The notes under the pieces: model-generated
Seen by the model: the letters and a program-made list of their open reading frames with translations, nothing else
What the model was told of the DNA's origin: nothing
Database searches by the model: none
Position numbers and translations under genes: made by a program
Part shown: piece after piece, positions 42,936 to 52,960 of the stretch
How the letters are laid out: the number at the start of each line of letters is the position of its first letter
Numbering within the stretch: position 1 is the stretch's first letter
DNA from: Flavobacterium limicola
GTDB taxonomy: Bacteria > Bacteroidota > Bacteroidia > Flavobacteriales > Flavobacteriaceae
Length of the DNA: 64,000 nucleotides
Direction: 5' to 3'
NCBI RefSeq assembly: GCF_003634755.1
Contig: NZ_RBXA01000002.1
Coordinates: forward strand, 124,001 to 188,000

Positions 42936-44306
42936 TTATAATATTGAATTTTTAAATGTTGTAAAAAAACTTTGCTTCTGATTTTTTAAATCAACAAATA
43001 CCGAAACAGAGTTTTTTTGCCTTTGTATTTTTTCTTTTTGCATCATTTCTTTTTCAGTTCTATAAAGCCAAGCAATTGAACCAAAAGCTAAAGGAATCAT
43101 CGATAAATTATTTTCTATAAGCGGAGTCCCTAAGCTAGCTATAAGCTAATATCTTCTTGAATTTTCAGCTTGTTTTCTTATATCCATCCATTCTGCTTCA
43201 GCTATTTTTACTTCATCAATAAATTCTTCTTGCAATTCTTTAACCTTTTGCTCATTTAAGTTTTCAATACTAATATCATTTAGTTCTGAATAAATTTTTT
43301 TTAATTGGCGTCTTACACCTGATAATTTTTCTTCTTTCCTTAATTCAAGAGCAAAATTTGTATCAACATTATTTAAAAAAGTTAATGGCATATTCGAGTA
43401 TAATTTATTGGCTTTTAACCAGAAATCATCTTTTCCAAAATCTTTTATTTGATTCCAATTAGATTCTGATGCAGTATAAATATTTGCATTTGTAATTTCT
43501 GATATTTTAATTATAGATTCAAGGGATCCACCACCTCTTGTTGCCTTTAGCATATCTCCCTCGAGTGGAATGTTTAATTTATTATAAAGGGGATTTATAT
43601 TTTTTTTCCAATTAATTATAAATTCGGCAAATTCAATTGCCTCATCTTCTGTAAATGTTGGTTGTTGCATTTTTATTAGAGATTCAACAATGTGAGTTTT
43701 GCTTTTATTTACAAAATTACCCCCTAATATCTCTGCTAGAGTTTCATACATTATCTGCTTGTCAAAATTACCATATAATAGTTGATCCTCTAAATTTGAT
43801 ACTCTTTTTGTAGCTTGACTTCTAATTATTTCACTTAACTCCGTATCATAATCGCAAGGATTTATAATTAATTTTACAACTCCTGCTTTTACCCATTTTT
43901 GAATAATAATATAAAAATACAAAGCCTCTAAAAAATCTTGAAGCCATAATTTTGGGTTTTTTCGCGGATCAAATTTTTGATTTGTTATTGATGGGTTTTG
44001 GAGAGGATGAAACACAATTATTTTATCCGAATACAATGAAAATCGTACTACTTCATCAATTATCTTACTTGCTTTAATATTACCGAAGTGAATAGTTGAG
44101 AAAGTATCTTTCGTTTTTTCAAGCTCTCCTAAATAGTCATAGTTTCTAGGAAATACTTCTGCAAAAACTTTGTATGTTCTTTTTACTTTTTCTAAAGTTA
44201 CATTTTTAGCAATTTCATCCCAATTCTTTGTTTTTCTAATTCCAAATAAATCATTTAGAAAGTCTAGAAAATACTCGTTTTTTAAATCAAAGTAGTCTTT
44301 AATCAT
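42936..44306 (-). pseudogene. unknown gene with in-frame amber stop (386 + 69 codons)
   Basis: The frame from ATG 44306 runs 386 codons to TAG at 43148-43146 (minus), then stays open for another 69 codons that read as protein, including a membrane-like MIPLAFGSIAWLYRT and a charged EKEMMQKEKIQRQKN, to TAA at 42938-42936. The first part is helical (DEIAKNVTLEKVKRTYKVF, KIIVFHPLQNPS, KATRGGGSLESI); I do not recognise it. Either a recent nonsense mutation or a shortened but working protein. Confidence 0.65.
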
Positions 44307-44344
44307 TAAGATATTGTTCTATTAATAAAGTATTATTTCTCTGT

Positions 44345-44450
44345 CTGTGCTAACATTACTGCCAACTAATGTATAAGCGCTACAAACCTTCGTATATACA
44401 CCTAAATACGGGTAGATTGGCGAAAGTTTGTTTCGATTTATGTTTTCTCA
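44345..44450 (-). repeat. attC-like imperfect hairpin, site D
   Basis: ACAAACCTTCG (44382-44392) pairs with CGAAAGTTTGT (44421-44431), one mismatch; TGCTAACATTACTGCCAAC lies to the left. It is upstream of the broken gene and marks the far border of the cassette-like cluster. Confidence 0.4.
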
Positions 44451-44594
44451 AATATATTAAAATTTTCTTACAAATTATCAAAAGGATTCTTTATTGAATG
44501 CCTTTACAATTATGAAGGGTATATATTTCCTAGTTCAGTTGTAGTCATTTCTGTTTTTTCTATAGAATTTAGGAAATCAAATAGTACTAAATTA

Positions 44595-44656
44595 GCCCCG
44601 ATGGGAGCAAGTATCCCACGCTTTTGGGCGTGGATACTGCGGACAGCGGGACAACT
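44595..44656. repeat. dispersed intergenic repeat, copy 1
   Basis: Starts TAGCCCCGATGGGAGC, ends GGACAGCGGGAC, with an inner hairpin AGTATCCCACGC-TTTT-(GG)GCGTGGATACT. A related sequence lies at 51003. It is richer in GC than its surroundings. Such TAGCCCCGAT elements are widespread in Flavobacteriia. Confidence 0.55.
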
Positions 44657-44705
44657 CGTACTGGAAACCTTGTAAATTATCTGCTCATAGAAAAACAATG
44701 CGCAT

Positions 44706-44734
44706 AAAAAAACACCAGCTTTGCGACTGATGTT
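44706..44734 (-). terminator. terminator of the DUF808 gene
   Basis: AACACCAG and CTGATGTT (one mismatch) around an 8-base loop; on the minus strand a run of T follows. 53 bases after the DUF808 stop. Confidence 0.6.
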
Positions 44735-44786
44735 CTCTTACTATTTGAAAGTTTTAGGAAGCTTGAATATCTTCCTTTTGATTGGT

Positions 44787-45656
44787 TTACTTTTTGCCAA
44801 TGATTTTTTTGAATAGTGTTACAATTCCTAAAACAACAGCACCAAATATAAGTCCTATTAAAAATTCGGTTATGATGGACGGTATTTGGGGTAGTAAGTC
44901 GTGTAGGAACGGAATTTCATGTACAAATATTCCGCCTGCCACTAATAATAAAGCGATAGTTCCTATAACAGATAAACTCTTGATGACTTTTGGTAAGGCT
45001 TGTACCAGAATTGTACCTACTTTTTTTGTGAAACTTCCTTCCTTAGAACTCAGTTGAATCAGTTTTAAACCCGCTTCATCCATACGTACAATTAGTGCTA
45101 CAATCCCATAAACGCCCACGGTTGCTATGAGTGCAATGATGGAAACAACCATTATTTGTGATGAAATGGGTTTGCCAATTACAGTTCCCAATGCAATAAT
45201 TACGATTTCTACGGATAAAATAAAATCAGTTACTATGGCTGATTTTATTTTTTCTTTCTCAAAAGCTAGAATTTGTGCTTCAGTCAACGGTTCCAACGAA
45301 ATTTCGTGTTTTGCATGCTCGTGCGGAAAGAAGTATTCGTATATTTTTTCGGCACCTTCGTAGGCCAAATAAAGTCCTCCAAGTACTAAGATTATGATAA
45401 CAGCCACCGGTAAAAATGCACTCAACAGAAAGGCGATAGGCAAAATGATTACTTTATTGAGCAGGGAGCCTTTTGCAATTGCCCACAATACTGGTAGTTC
45501 TCTTGAGGAGATAAATCCAGAGGCTTTCTCTGCATTTACAGCTAAATCATCACCTAAAATACCAGCCGTTTTCTTAGCTGCCACTTTACTCATTACTGCA
45601 ACATCATCCATAATTGCTGCGATATCATCTAATAATGCGAAAAAACCTGATGCCAT
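44787..45656 (-). CDS. DUF808 family inner membrane protein (YedI-like)
   Basis: 289 residues. Starts MASGFFALLDDIAAIMDDVAVMSKVAAKKTAGILGDDLAVNA when read in pieces, the hallmark of the DUF808/YedI family. At least five hydrophobic segments: about 70-105, 140-165, 168-190, 228-245 and 262-283. PHEHAKHE after the second segment is also typical. Function not known. Single-gene unit. Confidence 0.93.
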   Translation of the reverse strand: MASGFFALLDDIAAIMDDVAVMSKVAAKKTAGILGDDLAVNAEKASGFISSRELPVLWAIAKGSLLNKVIILPIAFLLSAFLPVAVIIILVLGGLYLAYEGAEKIYEYFFPHEHAKHEISLEPLTEAQILAFEKEKIKSAIVTDFILSVEIVIIALGTVIGKPISSQIMVVSIIALIATVGVYGIVALIVRMDEAGLKLIQLSSKEGSFTKKVGTILVQALPKVIKSLSVIGTIALLLVAGGIFVHEIPFLHDLLPQIPSIITEFLIGLIFGAVVLGIVTLFKKIIGKK

Positions 45657-45854
45657 TTTGATTGTTTTAGTAACTGCGCTGAACTATTTTTTATGAACGA
45701 AATTCCGTTTTGGCGCTTTGTTTGTTTATTCCTGCGAATCTAAAACTTTTTTTATTTACTCTATTTATAAAAGAGGTGAATTTTTAGTTAATATTCATCC
45801 AAACCTTTCTGCAGTAGTATACTGTTTTTATTTACTTTTGAAATAAAAATAATT

Positions 45855-46322
45855 ATGGGTTTTAACCATGTATTTAAAGCTAAATTAGATTGGCTTTTTT
45901 CTAAAAAGGAAACGTCGAAATATACTAAAAGTCATTCTATATCCATTGATGGCAAGGCTGTTCTTCATGTTTCGGCTGCCAAAGCTTTCAAAGGAGATTC
46001 CGCTTTGTATAACCCTGAAGACCTGTTATTGAGCAGTGTGGTTTCTTGTCACATGATGTCTTACTTATATGTTTGTAAACAAAATGATATCGATGTAGTG
46101 TCATATACAGACGAAGCGGAGGCAACTCTGGAAGTTTCGGCTGACGGAAGCGGTCGTTTTATTGCCATTAAACTCAATCCTAAAGTTGGTATTACTAACA
46201 AAGATAAAATAGAGGAGGCGATTGGCTTGCACAAAAAAGCGAATGAACTCTGTTTTATAGCCAATTCGTGTAATTTTCCAATTCTGCATTTTCCTACTTG
46301 TGAAATTGCAGCTACAAATTAA
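45855..46322 (+). CDS. OsmC/Ohr family protein
   Basis: 155 residues. Two conserved cysteines as in OsmC/Ohr peroxidases: SSVVSCHMMSYL (near residue 56) and HKKANELCFIANS (near 133). YNPEDLLLSSVVSCH is the family signature. It probably reduces organic hydroperoxides; in this subfamily (longer, with SKYTKSHSISIDGK start) the substrate is not settled. Confidence 0.88.
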   Translation: MGFNHVFKAKLDWLFSKKETSKYTKSHSISIDGKAVLHVSAAKAFKGDSALYNPEDLLLSSVVSCHMMSYLYVCKQNDIDVVSYTDEAEATLEVSADGSGRFIAIKLNPKVGITNKDKIEEAIGLHKKANELCFIANSCNFPILHFPTCEIAATN

Positions 46323-46408
46323 TGTTGGAACGCATTTTTATTTTTTTGGATACTGATTATAAAACAGCAATTTAATCTGGCGGGTTAATTCTAAAAAACA
46401 GGATGGCA

Positions 46409-46440
46409 TAAAAAAACACCAGCCTTTTGACTGATGTTTT
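46409..46440. terminator. terminator between osmC-like and clpB genes
   Basis: AAAACACCAG and CTGATGTTTT with one mismatch and an 8-base loop; T-runs on both strands. It ends 23 bases before the clpB stop, so it mainly serves clpB. Confidence 0.65.
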
Positions 46441-46462
46441 CATTAATTTTAAATTATTCCGA

Positions 46463-49066
46463 TTAAGAAACTAACTCCGTTTGATTTCTAAAAACCAGTT
46501 TTCCATCAAAAGCATCTATCAAAACAATGCTGTCTGTTGATATTTTACCTGACAGAATTTCTTTGGATAATTCATTGAGGACATCTCTTTGAATGACTCT
46601 TTTCACCGGTCTGGCGCCAAATTGTGGGTCATATCCTTTCTCAGATAAATAAGCAATAGCTTCTGGAGTTGCGTCCATGGTGATGCCTTGAAGTGCGAGT
46701 ATTTTAATAACACTTTTTAGTTGTAAGCCTACAATTTGAGAAATATTTTCAGTGGTCAATGGCGTGAACATCACAATTTCATCTATACGATTGATGAATT
46801 CCGGACGCACCGTTTGTTTCAATAATCCAAGAACCTCAACTTTTGCAGCTTCGGTTGCAGCTTCTACACTTCCTTTTAGATTTTCAAATTTTTCCTGAAT
46901 AATCGGGCTTCCCATATTAGAAGTCATGATGATAATTGTATTTTTAAAATCGGCCAGACGTCCTTTGTTATCTGTCAAACGTCCTTCGTCCAAGACTTGT
47001 AGCAAGATATTAAACGTGTCCGGATGCGCTTTTTCAATCTCATCCAATAATATCACAGAATATGGTTTTCTACGAACGGCTTCCGTCAATTGTCCGCCTT
47101 CTTCGTAACCCACATATCCCGGAGGTGCACCTACCAATCGGCTTACGCTGTGGCGTTCTTGGTATTCACTCATATCGATACGCGTCATCGCATTTTCATC
47201 GTCAAATAGGTATTCGGCTAAGGCCTTCGCCAATTCGGTTTTACCAACTCCGGTTGTTCCAAGGAAAAGAAACGTACCAACCGGTTTTTTCATATCCTGC
47301 AATCCGGCACGGCTTCTGCGTACGGCATCACTTACCGCCTGAATGGCTTCTTCCTGTCCTACAACTCTGTGATGCAATTCATCTTCCAGTTTCAGCAGTT
47401 TTTCTCTTTCGCCCTGAAGCATTTTCATAACCGGAATTCCAGTCCATTTGGCTACGACTTCGGCAATATCTTCTCGGGTTACTTCTTCTTTTATCAACGA
47501 AGTTCCGGATTGGTTTTCCTGTAATTCTTTCAGTAAAATGTCAAGACGTTCCTGTGCTTCTTTGATTTTTCCATAACGAATTTCGGCTACTTTTCCATAA
47601 TCACCATCACGTTCGGCGCGTTCGGCTTCGTATTTGAAATCCTCAATTTCGGTTTTTACCGCTTGAATATTATCGACAACATCTTTTTCTGATTTCCATT
47701 TGGCAAAGATTTCGTTGCGGTCTTCTTTGAGGTTAGCCAAATCCATACCTAGAATTTTCAGTTTGCTTTCGTCTTTTTCTCTTTTAATGGCTTCGATTTC
47801 AATTTCCAACTGCATTACTTTTCGATCTAAAACATCCAATTCTTCGGGTTTTGAATTGATTTCCATGCGTATTTTTGAAGCTGCTTCGTCCATTAAATCA
47901 ATGGCTTTATCCGGAAGAAAACGATTGGTGATATAGCGTTGCGACAATTCGACAGCAGCGATAATAGCTTCATCTTTTATTTGGACTTTATGGTGCGTTT
48001 CATATTTTTCTTTGATTCCACGTAAAATAGAAATGGCGCTTTCAGTATCTGGTTCTTCAATCATTATTTTTTGGAAACGTCTTTCGAGTGCTTTGTCTTT
48101 CTCAAAGTATTTTTGATATTCATCTAACGTAGTTGCTCCAATAGCGCGAAGTTCTCCACGAGCCAACGCAGGCTTTAAGATATTTGCCGCATCCATAGCG
48201 CCTTCACCACCTCCGGCACCCACTAGAGTATGAATTTCGTCAATGAATAAAACAATATCACCTTCGGCAGAAGTAACTTCTTTCACCACAGATTTCAATC
48301 GCTCTTCAAATTCTCCTTTGTATTTGGCACCGGCGATCAATGCTCCCATATCAAGAGAATACACAATTTTATCTTTTAGGTTTTCAGGAACGTCTCCATC
48401 TACGATTCTATGTGCTAAACCTTCAGCGATAGCAGTTTTCCCCACTCCAGGTTCTCCCACTAGCATTGGGTTGTTTTTAGTTCGACGGCTCAGAATTTGC
48501 AATACTCTGCGAATTTCCTCGTCACGACCAATAACAGGATCCAGTTTTCCGGATCGAGCTAGTTCGTTGAGGTTTTTGGCGTATTTATTTAATGAATTAT
48601 AGGTCTCTTCAGCAGATGCCGAAGTTACTCTTTCTCCTTTTCGCAATTCTTCTATTGCGGCTTTCAGGCCTTTTCCGGTTACGCCCTGATCTTTTAATAT
48701 TTGGGCAGCTTTAGTTTTAGAATCAAAAATCGCCAAAATTAAATGCTCTACAGAAACGAATTCATCATTCATTTTTTTAGCGATAATTTCGGCTTCGTTC
48801 AAAGTTGTGTTAGCGGTTCGGGATAGCATTATTTCGCCACCGGAAACTTTCGGGAAACTCTGAATCGTGCTGTCTAATATTTGAAGAAATAAAGGAACAT
48901 TCACGTTTAATTTTTTCAAGATGAAAGGCGCCACATTTTCATCGACTTCAAAAATTGCTTTGAAAATATGTTCGTTTTCAATTTGTTGCTGTCCTTGGCT
49001 TTGTGCCAATTGTTGCGAAAGCTGTATGGCCTCCTGCGATTTGATTGTGAATTTATTTATGTTCAT
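46463..49066 (-). CDS. clpB: ATP-dependent chaperone ClpB
   Basis: 867 residues. N-terminal double Clp domain ([16 protein letters not shown]... and the second copy near 80-150), first AAA+ module with Walker A GEPGVGKT near 205 and [12 protein letters not shown], the coiled-coil middle domain (about 400-530) that defines ClpB rather than ClpA/C, and the second AAA+ module with GTTGVGKT near 605 and [11 protein letters not shown]. No P-loop for ClpP binding is expected. It rescues aggregated proteins with DnaK. Probably heat-inducible; palindromes upstream may take part. Confidence 0.97.
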   Translation of the reverse strand: MNINKFTIKSQEAIQLSQQLAQSQGQQQIENEHIFKAIFEVDENVAPFILKKLNVNVPLFLQILDSTIQSFPKVSGGEIMLSRTANTTLNEAEIIAKKMNDEFVSVEHLILAIFDSKTKAAQILKDQGVTGKGLKAAIEELRKGERVTSASAEETYNSLNKYAKNLNELARSGKLDPVIGRDEEIRRVLQILSRRTKNNPMLVGEPGVGKTAIAEGLAHRIVDGDVPENLKDKIVYSLDMGALIAGAKYKGEFEERLKSVVKEVTSAEGDIVLFIDEIHTLVGAGGGEGAMDAANILKPALARGELRAIGATTLDEYQKYFEKDKALERRFQKIMIEEPDTESAISILRGIKEKYETHHKVQIKDEAIIAAVELSQRYITNRFLPDKAIDLMDEAASKIRMEINSKPEELDVLDRKVMQLEIEIEAIKREKDESKLKILGMDLANLKEDRNEIFAKWKSEKDVVDNIQAVKTEIEDFKYEAERAERDGDYGKVAEIRYGKIKEAQERLDILLKELQENQSGTSLIKEEVTREDIAEVVAKWTGIPVMKMLQGEREKLLKLEDELHHRVVGQEEAIQAVSDAVRRSRAGLQDMKKPVGTFLFLGTTGVGKTELAKALAEYLFDDENAMTRIDMSEYQERHSVSRLVGAPPGYVGYEEGGQLTEAVRRKPYSVILLDEIEKAHPDTFNILLQVLDEGRLTDNKGRLADFKNTIIIMTSNMGSPIIQEKFENLKGSVEAATEAAKVEVLGLLKQTVRPEFINRIDEIVMFTPLTTENISQIVGLQLKSVIKILALQGITMDATPEAIAYLSEKGYDPQFGARPVKRVIQRDVLNELSKEILSGKISTDSIVLIDAFDGKLVFRNQTELVS

Positions 49067-49140
49067 GATGTTTTATTGTTTTGTGGTTATTTGATTAACT
49101 TTGCGAATCAATATTCAATTTATATTCCAATACAATAATA

Positions 49141-49208
49141 CAGACAAATTGACAGAAATTTCATGATTTTTATCATGTTTGAAAGTCAAAATGTCTTAAA
49201 ACAAGACA
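49141..49208. promoter_or_regulatory. palindromes between divergent clpB and ytxJ
   Basis: CAGACAAATTGACAG (49141-49155), CATGATTTTTATCATG (49162-49177) and TGTCTT-AAAAC-AAGACA (49192-49208) follow one another. The last ends 3 bases before the ytxJ start codon. They could be stress-regulator sites for both genes. Confidence 0.35.
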
Positions 49209-49211
49209 ATT

Positions 49212-49601
49212 ATGAGTTTTTTTAAAAATATGTTTAATAGTTCAGACGACAAGGATTTAAACGAAAACAAAATCAGCTGGAATGAACTAACTGATTTAGG
49301 GCAACTGAATGAAATTATTGCTATTTCGAATGAAAAGCCTGTAGCTATTTTTAAACACAGTACCCGATGCAGTGTAAGTAGGATGGCGCTGAAACAGTTT
49401 GAAAATGAGTTTAATATCTCAGATAAAGTTACGCCTTATTTTTTAGATTTAATAGCACATCGTGATATTTCTAATGAAATAGCGCATCGTTTTGGAGTGA
49501 CGCATCAATCCCCGCAATTGATTTTAATTAAAGAAGGAAAAGCTATTTATAATGTTTCGCACAGTGATATTGATGCGGAAGAATTAGGTAAAAAGGTTTA
49601 A
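49212..49601 (+). CDS. ytxJ: bacillithiol system redox-active protein YtxJ
   Basis: 129 residues, thioredoxin-like. KHSTRCSVSRMALKQFE carries the single active-site Cys of YtxJ, and FGVTHQSPQLILIKEGKAIYNVSHSDI holds the cis-Pro loop and closing strands. YtxJ (TIGR04019) occurs in organisms using bacillithiol, which several Flavobacteriia have, and is thought to reduce mixed disulfides. Divergent from clpB, fitting a stress-linked pair. Confidence 0.85.
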   Translation: MSFFKNMFNSSDDKDLNENKISWNELTDLGQLNEIIAISNEKPVAIFKHSTRCSVSRMALKQFENEFNISDKVTPYFLDLIAHRDISNEIAHRFGVTHQSPQLILIKEGKAIYNVSHSDIDAEELGKKV

Positions 49602-49626
49602 AATAATTAACCTAAATTTAAAATAT

Positions 49627-49662
49627 AAAAAAATCCATTCGTTGAAGCGAATGGATTTTTTT
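49627..49662. terminator. bidirectional terminator between ytxJ and argH
   Basis: Perfect 15-bp stem (49627-49641 with 49648-49662), loop TTGAAG, with A/T runs at both feet so that it ends transcription on either strand. Confidence 0.9.
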
Positions 49663-49685
49663 GTAACAACTATTTTGGTCTTGAA

Positions 49686-50966
49686 TTAATAAGAATCGTC
49701 CATTTTCTTTTTTATGGCATCCAAACAAAGGTTGTTGATACTTCCTTCGTGTGTATGTTTAGTTTCTTTTGGAGATTGAAAAGTACCATTTTCAAGTTGT
49801 TCGGCAACGGCTTTATATGCATCTCTAAAAGGCATTCCTGCAACTACCATTTCATTTAAAGTATCAACGGTAAACAAATAATTGTATTTTGGATCCGCAA
49901 GAATATTGTCTTTTACTTTAATATCTTTAATTGCAAAAATTGCGATATCCAAACAGGCTTTCAGGTTTTGAATGGCTGGAAACAATCCTTCTTTCAACAA
50001 TTGCAAATCCCTGTGATAGCCACTTGGGAGGTTGTTGGTGATTAATGTTATTTCGTATGGCAACGCTTGAATTTTGTTGCATTTCCCACGAATCAATTCA
50101 AAAACATCTGGGTTTTTCTTGTGCGGCATAATGCTCGAACCTGTTGTAAGATGCGAAGGCAAAGTGATAAAATCAAAATTCTGGCTCATATACAAACAAA
50201 CATCCATAGAAAACTTTGCCAAAGTTGCTGCCACGCTGCTCATAGCAAAAGCGACTGTTTTCTCTGATTTTCCACGGCTCATTTGTGCCGCTACCGAATT
50301 GAATTTTAAAGTTTCAAAACCCAATTCCTGAGTGGTGAATGTTCTGTTGATAGGAAACGAACTTCCGTAACCAGCGGCTGAACCTAATGGATTTTGGTCC
50401 ACAATTTTCAAAGCGGCATTCAACATCGTAATATCATCAATCAAAGTTTCGGCGTAAGCAGAAAACCACATTCCGAAAGAAGAGGGCATCGCAATTTGAA
50501 GATGCGTATAACCGGGTAACAAAACATTTTGGTGTTTTTCAGCTGATTCCATCAGTAAATCAAAAAGGCTTTTTACTTGCTCTTTTAGTTCTTTAACGAC
50601 ATCTTTCAGATATAAATTAACGTCTACTAAAACTTGGTCGTTACGAGAACGGGCGGTATGAATTTTTTTTCCGGCGTCCCCAAGTTTTACTGTTAGTAAA
50701 TATTCAATTTTGGAATGCACGTCTTCAAAGCTGTCTTCGATTTCGAAATTACCGTTTTCAGCATCTTTTATTATTTCTTCCAAAGCCAAAACCAAAGAAA
50801 CGGTTTCAGAGTCTGTTAAAAGACCAATTTGTCCCAGCATTTTTGCATGTGCGATAGAACCTAATGCATCATATTTTGCCAGAACTAAATCCAGTTCTCT
50901 GTCGTTTCCAACGGTAAAATGTTCAATTTGCTTATCGGTTGGTATTCCTTTTTCCCAAAGTTTCAT
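49686..50966 (-). CDS. argH: argininosuccinate lyase
   Basis: 426 residues. Contains the fumarase/aspartase superfamily signature GSSIMPHKKNPD with the active Ser-Ser, TARSRNDQV near residue 105, and PGYTHLQ. It splits argininosuccinate into arginine and fumarate, the last step of arginine synthesis. Last gene of the minus-strand arg-pro cluster; 141 bases after argE, with a dispersed repeat between. Confidence 0.95.
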   Translation of the reverse strand: MKLWEKGIPTDKQIEHFTVGNDRELDLVLAKYDALGSIAHAKMLGQIGLLTDSETVSLVLALEEIIKDAENGNFEIEDSFEDVHSKIEYLLTVKLGDAGKKIHTARSRNDQVLVDVNLYLKDVVKELKEQVKSLFDLLMESAEKHQNVLLPGYTHLQIAMPSSFGMWFSAYAETLIDDITMLNAALKIVDQNPLGSAAGYGSSFPINRTFTTQELGFETLKFNSVAAQMSRGKSEKTVAFAMSSVAATLAKFSMDVCLYMSQNFDFITLPSHLTTGSSIMPHKKNPDVFELIRGKCNKIQALPYEITLITNNLPSGYHRDLQLLKEGLFPAIQNLKACLDIAIFAIKDIKVKDNILADPKYNYLFTVDTLNEMVVAGMPFRDAYKAVAEQLENGTFQSPKETKHTHEGSINNLCLDAIKKKMDDSY

Positions 50967-51002
50967 ATTGTGGATAATTAGATTTTTAGACTGTTAGATT
51001 TT

Positions 51003-51105
51003 TAGCCCCGATAGCAGTGGAAATCCTTTTATTTTTTTCTTTAAAAAATAAAAGATTGCAACGTATAGCGGGATTAGCTCCTCCTTCGACTGCGCTCAGG
51101 ATGGC
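51003..51105. repeat. dispersed intergenic repeat, copy 2
   Basis: Starts TAGCCCCGATAGCAGTGG and ends with TAGCGGGATTAGCTCC plus CTTCGACTGCGCTCAGGATGGC. The centre is an AT-rich hairpin (CTTTTATTTTTTT-CTTT-AAAAAATAAAAG). Related to 44595-44656. It lies between argE and argH. Confidence 0.6.
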
Positions 51106-51107
51106 TT

Positions 51108-52178
51108 TTATTGTTTGAAAAAATCAGTTAGTATTTTGATATACAACTGGATTCCTTCTTCTATTTCGTTTATAAATATAAATTCGTCTGCCGAGTGTGA
51201 CCGCAGGGTTTCTCCCGGTCCTAATTTCAAGGATTGACAACTCAAAACCGATTGATCTGAAAGGGTAGGCGAACCATACGTGGTTCTTCCCAGGGCAATT
51301 CCGGCCTGTACTAATCCGTGTGCAACAGGAATCGAAGATGCGTTTAAATGCATCGAACGCGGATTAATTTCAGCAGTTAAATGTTTTCTTACGGTATCTA
51401 AAATTTCCTGATTGTTATAGCGATCATTCACCCTGATATCGACAACCAAATGACATTCCGCGGGAACTACGTTGTGTTGTTTTCCGGCTGTGACTTGTGT
51501 TACGGTCATTTTTACGGGACCTAAAACCTCCGATATTTTTTCGAATTGATAGCTGTTAAACCATTCAATAGCGGGTATCGAATTGTAAATAGGATTGTCT
51601 GGATTGTTGTGTGCGGCGTGACTGGCTGTACCTTTTACGATGACATCGAGTACCAATAAACCTTTTTCGGCTACGGCCAATTGCATCAGGGTTGGTTCAC
51701 CAACAATGGCACACTCCAATTCCGGTAAATGTTTCAATACGCTGTTTAATCCATTTTTTCCGCTGCTTTCTTCCTCGGCTGAAGCGACCATCACAATGTT
51801 GTAAGGCAGATTTTCATTCGAATAAAAATGTACAAAAGTGGCTAAAAGCGAAACCAGACAACCACCCGCATCATTGCTTCCCAATCCAAATAATTTACCG
51901 TCTTTCACTATGGCTTCAAAAGGATCATTGGTATAACCTTGGTTCGGTTTTACGGTATCGTGGTGCGAATTGAGTAAAAGTGTTGGTTTGGCTTTATCAA
52001 AATGTTTATTGAAAGCCCAAATATTATTATTCTCTCTTTCGAAAGGGATATTATTTTGTTTAAACCAATTTTCGATTAAAAGCGCTGTTTGGTCTTCTTC
52101 ACTTGAAAAGGAAGGCGTTTCAATCAGCAATTTTAATAGCGCAATGGCTTCTTGTGTAAGGATTTCTATACTCTTCAT
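51108..52178 (-). CDS. argE: M20 family N-acyl-ornithine/citrulline deacylase
   Basis: 356 residues. Metal-binding motifs of M20 peptidases: SHHDTVKP, GSNDAGG and SAEEESSGKNG, plus GEPT and the dimerisation domain with SHAAHNNPDNPI. In this cluster it should remove the acyl group (acetyl or succinyl) from citrulline or ornithine. Overlaps the argB stop by 4 bases. Context and family fit; substrate by inference. Confidence 0.9.
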   Translation of the reverse strand: MKSIEILTQEAIALLKLLIETPSFSSEEDQTALLIENWFKQNNIPFERENNNIWAFNKHFDKAKPTLLLNSHHDTVKPNQGYTNDPFEAIVKDGKLFGLGSNDAGGCLVSLLATFVHFYSNENLPYNIVMVASAEEESSGKNGLNSVLKHLPELECAIVGEPTLMQLAVAEKGLLVLDVIVKGTASHAAHNNPDNPIYNSIPAIEWFNSYQFEKISEVLGPVKMTVTQVTAGKQHNVVPAECHLVVDIRVNDRYNNQEILDTVRKHLTAEINPRSMHLNASSIPVAHGLVQAGIALGRTTYGSPTLSDQSVLSCQSLKLGPGETLRSHSADEFIFINEIEEGIQLYIKILTDFFKQ

Positions 52179-52960
52179 AGTGTAATTGTAGTGTACAATG
52201 CGGTCTTGTCTTGTAACATTCTGTGATGACCAATTTTTATTTTTTGAACTCCTTTAGATAAACTATTGAAACAGTTGTCTAATTTAGGAATCATGCCTGA
52301 ATGTATCGCTTTTTCGGCTTTTAATTTGGTATATAATTCTTGATTGATGTTTTCAATTACGGAAGAATCATCTTCTGCATCATATAAAACACCGGGTTTT
52401 TCGAAACAGTAATTCAAAGTGACATCAAAAACTTCTGATAAAGCAATCGCCAATTCACTGGCATTCGTATCCGCATTGGTATTTAATAATTGTCCTTTTC
52501 CATCGTGTGTGATAGCGCAAAATACGGGAACGATATCATTTGAAAGTAACGTTTCTAATAATTGTGTATTCACTTTTTTTACATCGCCCACAAATCCATA
52601 ATTGATTGTTGGGTGGTTTCTTTTATCGGATTGAATTAAATTCCCATCAGCACCGGAAAAACCCATTGCATTGGTGGAATTTGCTTGTAATTGAGCAACG
52701 ATATTTTTGTTGATTTGACCTGCATAAATCATCACAACTACATCAAGCATAGCGGCATCGGTAATGCGTCTTCCATCAATCATTTGAGGTACTAAACCAA
52801 TGCTTTCCGCCATTTTGGAAGCTGATTTTCCGCCGCCATGAACGAGTACTTTATAGCCTTCAATCCTAGAAAAATCAGATAGAAATTGTGATAATTCCGT
52901 TGGATTATCGATGATGTTCCCTCCAATTTTTATTATCGTTACCGGTTTTTTATTTTCCAT
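52175..52960 (-). CDS. argB: acylglutamate kinase
   Basis: 261 residues, amino acid kinase fold: IIKIGGNIIDNP, VHGGGKSASKM, GFSGADGNLIQ, NTNADTNASELAIAL and a final GTK-like SGMIPKLDNC. It phosphorylates N-acylglutamate, the second step of the pathway. Overlaps argF' by 11 bases and argE by 4, so tightly coupled. In Bacteroidota the acyl group may be succinyl. Confidence 0.93.
   Translation of the reverse strand: MENKKPVTIIKIGGNIIDNPTELSQFLSDFSRIEGYKVLVHGGGKSASKMAESIGLVPQMIDGRRITDAAMLDVVVMIYAGQINKNIVAQLQANSTNAMGFSGADGNLIQSDKRNHPTINYGFVGDVKKVNTQLLETLLSNDIVPVFCAITHDGKGQLLNTNADTNASELAIALSEVFDVTLNYCFEKPGVLYDAEDDSSVIENINQELYTKLKAEKAIHSGMIPKLDNCFNSLSKGVQKIKIGHHRMLQDKTALYTTITL

Noticed and set aside
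44510..44698. 62-codon minus-strand ORF
   Set aside because: It lies over the dispersed GC-rich repeat and has no family likeness.
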